NCBI RefSeq assembly: GCF_001625305.1
Contig: NW_017803898.1
Span: 2,880,846-2,944,845 of the forward strand
Length of the DNA: 64,000 bases
Source of the DNA: Branchiostoma belcheri
Lineage: Eukaryota; Chordata; Leptocardii; Amphioxiformes; Branchiostomatidae
Direction: 5' to 3'
The notes under the pieces were generated by a model that did no database searches, was not told the DNA's origin, and worked only from the letters and a program-made list of their open reading frames with translations. Within the stretch, counting starts at the first letter, position 1. Each line of letters starts with the position of its first letter. Of this stretch, positions 33,801 to 42,800 are shown in pieces. A program made the translations under genes and the position numbers.

Positions 33801-36800
33801 CTATCTATATAATGCTATAGAAATTCTTTTTGAATACAAGATATACTTAGTGAGCGTTCATCGTTGATGAACTATGTATAGTGCCTTTTGCCAAAGCCTC
33901 CTCCCCACCCCACAAACAAAAGCAATAAATACTCATAATGACTACATGTATTATGTAGTGCAAACCTCTTCATTTTTTGCTAATTTTTTATTTTCAAATC
34001 GTTGTTACCGGAGCAGTCTGGTTGGTACCCAGCTCCGACCCTAGTGCCTGAAACCTCCTGGCCCTGTCCGTCCACACACCAGCACTCCCCGGTACTGCTG
34101 TGGCACTGTACGGGTGTGTAGGATCCTGTGTCCGTGCAGGTAGGGACGTATCCGCCAGTCAGCGTGTCGTTCGTGTTTATGGCTGTAGTTCGAGCAGTTT
34201 CGCAAGATGTTTCATCTGAAATATTAGACATAGCCTTTGTTACTGTATGAAATAAATCCACCGGGTACTGCCGTGGCACTGTACGGGCGTGTAGGCGCCG
34301 GTCTCCGTGCAAGTAGGGACATAGCCACAGGTTAGGGTGTCGTTCGTGTTCAGAGCCGTAGTTCGCGCTGTTTCACATGATGTTTCATCTAACAAATGGC
34401 AAAAAGACACAGAAATATGTGTTAATATTTGGGCTACAAGCCCCAGTACTGCTGTGACACTGTGCGGGGGTGTAGGCGCCGGTCTCCGTGCAAGTAGGGA
34501 CGTAGCCGCCGGTGAAGGTGTCATTCGTGCTGAGGGCTGTAGTCCGAGCTGTTTCACAAGAAGTCTCGTCTATGTGAATAGTAGAAAACCGTGTGTTAAT
34601 GTGTGGAATACGACGTCTAGTACTGCCGTGACACTGTTTTGGTCGTGTGCAGGGTTTTCTGTTTGAGAATTTTCATAGGGTGTTTATTAAAATCATATTG
34701 GCTGTATTATCGGTAGGTTAGATGAAATTTTGTCCTTAAATGTATGTTTTCAATTAGTCTGGATGCCGGCCTTTCTAGATTTAGCAATAGTATGCTCTTG
34801 CAACCGCTTCCCTGCCAAAGACTAGACCCACACATATTCTATCCGTTTTTTTTTATAAGAAGGAACTGAACTACTTGCCTTCGCCGGCTGATGCAAGGTG
34901 ATGGCTGTTCTGCCGCACCACATACACCGTCAGCGTGGATCCATCCGCGTTCCTATTCACTAAGAATGTAGCCAGATTGATACAAAAATATGTGAAAATT
35001 ACTAAAAATACTTGATCCTTTAAATATGTAGCAAAGCAGGAATAAAAAACGTAAAGTACGTTAGGATATATTTTTCTTCTTCTTGGGTCAGTGTCGTCTT
35101 GCCAGACGGTTTACATTTTAGCAAGTCAAAAAAAAAATACTAGTGGTATGGTTGATTAAGGGTATTCATTTATTCAAATCGTAGAAACAACATGAAGCCT
35201 GGTGGGATAGCCAACTAGCAAATGGCTATTACAAACAAGGCTATCTCTGGCGACTGTACAATATACGGTATACAAAATGCGAGGAACATATAAAATGGTA
35301 TACAAATCACACTGGTACCATGATACTAGTACCTTGTATTCCGAACTGGTCGTACGTGTTATACATCTCCTGCTCGCTGCAGATCCACCTCGTACAGCAC
35401 AGACCCGGCAGCTCCAGCTTAAAACAGTCCTCGGCTGGCGCGTCACCAACAGAGCAGTACAACTCGCAAGCGATCTGTGGTAGAACATGTTTCACAGTAA
35501 ATCATTCAATTTTGACGCCGTAAAATTTGGCTGTGGCAGGCGAACATACGTTAAGTAGGCTGTGACTGGCGTACATAACAAGACAGCTGGATTCTGCATG
35601 GTTCTACCTACGTTTGTATACTAGTTATCAGTTTTGTATATTGTGGACAATTTTTAGAAATGTAACTTGTAATGTTAACAAATTTCCTAGCCAGTGTCTT
35701 TGTGTTTTGGACGGGGGCATTCCTATTATAATTTTGGGCGGGTATTTTCTATGACGTTGGATTTTAATCGTGTAATCCTACTATTTTGTAGCATAGTAGC
35801 AAATAGCTTATTACTAGGTCTACATGTACATGTTAAATATATCATCCTTTTAGGGTTCGTTAATGCAGTAGACCGCTTACTTCCCCATCCTTACAGACAC
35901 AGCGTTGATCACAGTTGTCCGGATTCACAAACGACTGCCCGTTTCTGTACACGTTACCGTCATGGATACAGGAACCCGGGTCTACAGGTTTGGAAAAATA
36001 ATCGAGGAATAATTACAAACTGAGCCAAATCAGAAGAGGTGTGACCTGTGACAAAATTGTAGCATAGATGCATGTAAGAGAGGATTGTGTTACGATCTGA
36101 ATAACACGAAATTAGCTGAAAGTATACTGGTCTTTGATTTTTTTTTTATTCTTTGATACCAAAAATGAAATATGACAACTGTCTACAAATTATAAACGAG
36201 ATCAAAAGGAATGTATGGAAATTTTCTAAGGGGAAATAAACCACGAGAAATAAACATGTAATTCAAAGTTCGTTTGTTATAGAATACATGGAGCTTACTG
36301 TGACGCTGCACGAAAAGTTGGAGTTACCAGTGGTATTAAATATCAATAAAGTCGGGCAGTGCTTACTTTGTAAACAGAAAAAAAAAACGTAGTTGACAAT
36401 GGTAGTAAATAAAAGTCAAGTCCGGTAATTTCTGATTTAACAATGACTGTAAATAAAAGACCAGACTCAACTTTACTGTTTTTACTTCAAGTCTAATTAT
36501 AATAAAATCCAACGTGTCGTGCAGTGTCAAACGGTAATGATACGGGCAATAGAAACAGTTAATTGGGCACCTACCGACGGTCGAGCACTGGCAGATGTCA
36601 CAGCCGAGTCGGTTCTTGGCAAATCCGTCCAGACAGTGGAGATCACACGTACCGTCTATACTCACACAGTCACCTTCTGTTACTACAGGCACGGAGGAAT
36701 TTACAAATGAAAATGGTCGTTAGTTTAAAAAAAAAAACTTCGGCACTGACTATGACTTTTTTGTTCAATGGAAATGTAGACCACTATACACTAATACAAA

Positions 36801-39800
36801 TCCAAATGGTCTGTTCACGTTAGCCCTGGTAGCCAACCTAAGGAAAGGAAGATTTTCTTTGTATTTTTTTTTCATACCTATCAGCTTATATTTATAGGAC
36901 TGAGCAACTGATTCATGGCATAACCACAAGAAATTAGCCAGAAAAGGCTGGCTTATTAGTTCATGGATAGAAAATATATATAGTATGAGTCAGAGTGTCT
37001 GGTCGAAAGCTCCAGGTGAGAGAACGTTAACTTGTGTTGGATCTAAAGTTCTAACTCTAAACATATGAGTCAACCTGTTGAAAAAAACTATTTCAACAGA
37101 TACAAAATACTGCCAAAGCCAAGGAAATTTTTCCGCCTGATCTTACGTTGTCCCTGCACCAGTCCCAGAAAAAATCGTGTTACTAGTTAAGTACAGGGTT
37201 AAGGGTAAAGCCAAGGAAACATTTCCCGCCAAATCTTACGTTGTGCCTGCACCAGTCCTAGCTGCCTCCTGACGTCACTCGTGTCGTCATGGTTACAGGC
37301 GTACTGCTGACAGCACACTTCCGGGATGTCTGCCAGCACCGGGGTCGGGCAGTCTGTAGTGGCGGTCTGTAAATGTAATACGGGAGGAATGGGGCAATCA
37401 ACAACATTGTATCTTTTAATGATATCTTTAATATCCTTATCCTCTTGGTAGGTTAAATGTTAACCAACGAAATATCTTAGACTACGAAAACTTTCACAAT
37501 TAGTCTAGGACTTAAAAAAATGAAATAAATGACTACATCTTAAACTAACTCCTAGCTACAGTGCGAAGTAGAACAGGGAGGTAAAAGAGGGCCTAAAAAA
37601 ACGTCAGAAGGCAAATACTCTTTTGCTCGTGTCTAAAGAAACTTAGTACTTATTTTTACTCCAACTTGAGCAATGGTTGCATCATCATCTTCACAATGTG
37701 TGGCTCTAGGTTTTGCTTGTTTGAGCCTTTTTTTTTAAACTCAAAATCCGCCTGCTGGCTACCTTTCATTGAGGTCTTGCGGTAAGAAATAAACGTCTGT
37801 ATCACGTATTTTATTGAGATCATGGGGTAATTATAAAGGCTATAGGGAGTATTTTGTCTGCACCATAACCACAGCTGGGCAGATGGTTTCACAGGTGACG
37901 TGGTTGTCCAGACAGTGGCAGACCATCTCGCAGCAGCCCCCCTCCCCCTCACAGTCCGACAGGAACTTCTGCCCGTTCTTGTAGTGCTGATCGTGGTGCG
38001 TGCAGAATCCGTCGTCTGAAAGAAAAATAACTCTTTATTTCTGAGAATAAAATAAAAGATTTCTTCAGCAGGATGTAAATTCATTTTGACTTCATAAGTT
38101 CAACTGTCACACACACCAATTTCATAAAAGACATCATTTTTATATTTTTAAATGTCAAATTTATTCAAATTACAAAATAGCATAATTTGATTCCATAAAT
38201 TTCTTCATCAGGTTAATGAGTCACGGTTAGAAAATATTATTTTTCTTAAAAATTTGTTTTTTATTTATTGAAGCACATTAAAGAAATACAAGACTGCGAT
38301 GGCGACGCTCTCAAGTAAATTACACTAATAAAATCCCCGCAAAATATAATTTATTATTTAAATTTTTTTTCTCATAACGTCCTTACCGAACAGCGCACAC
38401 TGGCACAGCTCGCATCCATAGGCGTCCTTCGCCAGTCCCCCTGGGCAGTTCAGGTCACAGGTCATCGCTGGGCAAACTGCAGGACCAACAGACGTCGCAT
38501 GGTGTCTCTTCAATACCAGTCACCGACAGAAATTCTCTTGATCTCATAGTACGTTTCCTATTTTCGTTTAATTATGGCCACCCTTTTTCTTCATCACTTT
38601 TTCGTGGTTTTTTGATGGTAGCTACAATTTTGTCTGTAGAGAAAAACTGTGACAGTTTTTTTTTCAAGACGCTTGCTACTAAATGGATGAGGAAAAATGG
38701 TGTGTGTTCTTTGAAGAAACTAGTTGATCTGAAACTTGTAGAGAGCATTTAACTGAAAAATTTGTTAAGCTGTATTGTATAAGTTGGATCACTAGAGATC
38801 ACCAAAGTCTAAAAATAAGAAGAAAGAAAAGATAGTCTCTACCTACCGACCCTACTTTTTTTCAGGACTGAAACAGGAAACAAAACATTTTCCCCATGCC
38901 TAACAATACTTACCTGGCGCGTTACACTCGCACGTGAGACAGCCGTGTTCGTTCGTGGCGTATCCAGTGTCACAGGACCCAACACACAACAGGTGGGCTG
39001 GACATAAGCGGGCTGCAGAAATGCACAGCATAATTACCTCATATATATTTGTTAAAAACATACTGTATATTCGTGAATTCATCAAATGGCAAATATCTTT
39101 TTTGTACAAAGGGATTGAAATCACAGAGACTGGTATATACCCACCTCTGGCCTCGTCGAAGTCGATGGCCGCCCCATAAGCCTCTGGGTATTGGAAAATC
39201 ATGTCAGTTGAGAGGAAAATGTACGTATATGTATACGTCTATTCAATTTCTTTTTCTTAGTCTGAGAAAACAAAGTGCTGCCGCAGGACAACATATCATA
39301 TAATATATATTGTCTTTATAAGCCTAATAAGGCTCTAGTGACCGTATAATATTTTACTTTAGTGTAGTCTTTACTTCTGAATCATCGTACCTTTAACTTG
39401 CAAATTGTCTATTTTGAGTGTAGGTATATCAGTATACTAGTATGTTGCCCTAGAAAAGGTAACAGTCGGTACAGCAAGTACCCACCTTCTGCGATGTTCT
39501 GTGCATTGAGACAGGAGCATCGCAGGCAGCCGTCGTACCCTCTCTCCACTTTGTACCCGCGGATACAGGTCGCCTCACAGGTCAGGTCGGGGCAGTTGCC
39601 GGCTGTGTATGGTATACAATACAACGAATGTTTACATTTTAGTCAAGAGAAGGCAGAGAAATAGTTATAATTTAGGGTCCAAAAAGACGTCACTTTGTAC
39701 CCGCGGATACAGGTCGCCTCACAGGTCAGGTCTGGGCAGTTACCGACTGTGGTTCGACAATATTTTAAAACCTTTAAAAGTAGTTAAAACAGTTGAATAA

Positions 39801-42800
39801 TTGTTTTCTAGCGTAGTTGATATTTACGATAAAGGTAACTTCAAAGTTGTTCTATACATATGTAATGAAGACAAAACTGCATACGGGTGCACAAATATGT
39901 CATTATCACGAGATTCCCAACAATGTAAAAAAAAGGAGTAGTTCTGCGTCAAATTAAAGTATGGTCAGATTGTCAGCAAGCTTTTGTAAACCACCAAGAT
40001 GGCGAGTATGATCACGTGAGTGCAAACGCCGCTTACCCGCGAACGCCGGGTCACACTCCAGATGCGGGCAGCAGGTTTCCGGAGAGTAAGGCATGTTGGG
40101 AAACGGCTGCTTCATGACGTAACGGCAGCCGTTCTGGTCGTACTGGAACAGCTCGGAAGGCAGGTTCGAACACCTGCGGATATAAACAAGACGATTCTTA
40201 TTATCTCTGCCATCTCCCTTTTCGTGAGTTCAAACACTGGCGGGGTCATACCAAAGACCTTAAAGATGGTACACACTTCTTCCTCTGCTTAGCACTCAGC
40301 ACATATGAAAAAGAGTGTGCGAAGGTGAAACGCACAGTGTGTAACCCAAGAGCTACGTAAATGGACATGGGCACAACCCTACTATCGGCATAATTGCACG
40401 GAAGACCTTTTTCTTCTTCTTTTCTTATAATAAAGATTTTCACAATAAGGAATGTCCGGAAAAGTAACACAGTGTCAATTTCGTTGCTATGATCATTATG
40501 TACAACAATAACCAGAGTGCTTAGAAGCCATGCTGGTTGAAACACACTGCATTTTTAGTCTCGTTTTTGTCTGATTGTTACATATTCTTCTTTGACTGAA
40601 AAACGTCACCCCCCCCCCTTTTTTAACGATTTCGTCCTTATAGCTTAGTCTAACGGTTCTCCTTTCTTTGAAAACTCCAGTTCTTACATGTCCTCGCAGC
40701 TGAAGTGCTGGTTGTCGGCACATGTGCATATCTGCGCACATCCCTTGTAGAATACAGTCCCAGCACCCTCCTCATAACACGGCGTCCGATCTGGAGCAAA
40801 GGGACTTGATTTAGTTGGAAGGAACGAGTAAAGAGCACACAAGCCACGTGCATCTTCATTGACAAAATTATTATACTTTGGTAAGGACTTTTAAAGCAAA
40901 CAAAGCAACAACATAACAGTAGATCTTTGTAAGACGTCCTACCGAATTCCAGAGGCACGTACGAGTCGTTACCTGGAGAACAAACAAAAAGGAATTAATT
41001 ATTTTTTTAAAACTCTTACTAAAAGGAACTGCAGATATATTGGTATGACAAGGTCTTGAGCAAAGATTTATTTACAAAGCATTAGAAACAAAGATGCATT
41101 TGCAAATCCGCATTTTCAAACAGGAACGGCCAATAAATTGTAATGATGGGGACTAAAGCAAAGCTTCATTTACAAAGCATAGTATATTTGGAAGCGACCG
41201 GGGTACGTACAGTCAGTATCTGTACATGGCAGAAGCGGTGATGGTGGCGGCAATGGCAGCAGCGGCAATAGGTACAGTAGCAAGAGCGGCGAGAGAAAAG
41301 GCACCAAAAGCAGCAAAGGCAGAAGCGGCAACATTAGCGCTAGCATCTACGAGAACAGCAGCACATTTTATACTATGGCACAAACTAATACTATATATGG
41401 AGGTGACAGTTTTAGTGGCAAACGGCGATGGTAAATAAAAACAATGCAGCGAAAGCAGCAGAGGACTAATATCTAGTTTACATCCAGAAAGCACAACAAA
41501 GTAATCATTTTAAGCCATTTGGTTTGTTTCTTTCTGTCTTGTACATGATTCCACCCCAAAAGTTGAGACATTAACGTTTATGTTTCTACAGAGTAACGCC
41601 TTCATGACACTCATAAACCACGGGGGCTCCATACATAAACTAACTCTCCTGCTGTCTAGAATACGACGGTTATTCTTCGTTTGCTTACATGGGACCTTGG
41701 GGCATGCCTCACTCTGGTAGAAGTCGAGCCCACACATCATATGGTCTGCCAGCTGCCCGTTGTAGATGTAGTTACAGACGCGGTAGCGAGACGTGATCAC
41801 AGTCGGGTCGTGCAGGCACAGGGACGGGCACGGCGTCCACTCACCCCAGGAACTCCACTCGTAATAAGCTTAGGAAATAAAATGAAAATTGTAATATATA
41901 ATTTTAATCTCAACGGTTGTAGATGTAGTTACAGACGCGGTAGCGAGATGTGATCACAGTCGGGTCGTGCAGGCACAGGGCAGGGCATAGCGTCCACTCA
42001 CCCCAGGAACTCCACTCGTAATACGCTTAGGAAAAAAAAGAGTATTATTGGTTATATATAATTTTGATAATATGTTTTCGGTATTTAAATGCAGGTTAGA
42101 CAAGTCTGTTTCATTAACAAAAGCTATGAAATGAAAGGTACATTAGACATGGAATGGCACACACACCTTGCACATATCAACTCTAAATCAAAATCAGCTC
42201 TCATACTCACATGAGTTATACCCCAACCTCTGGGCAGATACGGGCCTGGTACCTAAAGACAGATAAATGTTTTAAAAAAGTTTTAAATTTATCATAATAT
42301 TGCAAGAGTCTTTAATTCCTTTTTACTCGTGTATTTGTTAGTGACAGTGGCATACAACTTCGCACACATAGTCTCAGTAGTTAGTCTTGTAGTTGAAAAG
42401 CCCAGTCCTTAATTTATAAAAAGCACAATACTTCTCATGCAGAAAGCCCTTACATGCGGGTATATCCTCCTGCTGACACAGTTTGGTCTGTGTGGTCTCC
42501 CCCTCCCCACAGTTAAAGTCGTCCACATACAGAATGCCGAGGTGGTCCCCGTCTATACAGCCTCTCCAGCGGGCGCGCTTGGTCAGGTTCGGGATGGCGT
42601 TACACGGGCAGTAACTCCAGCTGCTCCACAGGTCCCATTCGGCTGGGTTAAGCAAACATTTTTAGGTTTTTATTTGGAAAATGTTTCGTTAAACTGTAGC
42701 TTCCCGATCACCCTTTCCTTACGCAATACCAGACGGGCAGTAACTCCAGCTGCTCCACAGGTCTCATTCAGCTGACGGTTTCAAGTCAACATACAATTTT

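Noticed and set aside
41226-41438. Alanine-rich plus-strand ORF
   Set aside because: Product of an imperfect GCA/GCG repeat inside an intron of the mosaic gene.
42732-42771. An extra TSP1 exon
   Set aside because: Only the first 40 bases of exon 6 are present, with a stop in place of a Trp; a decayed duplicate.
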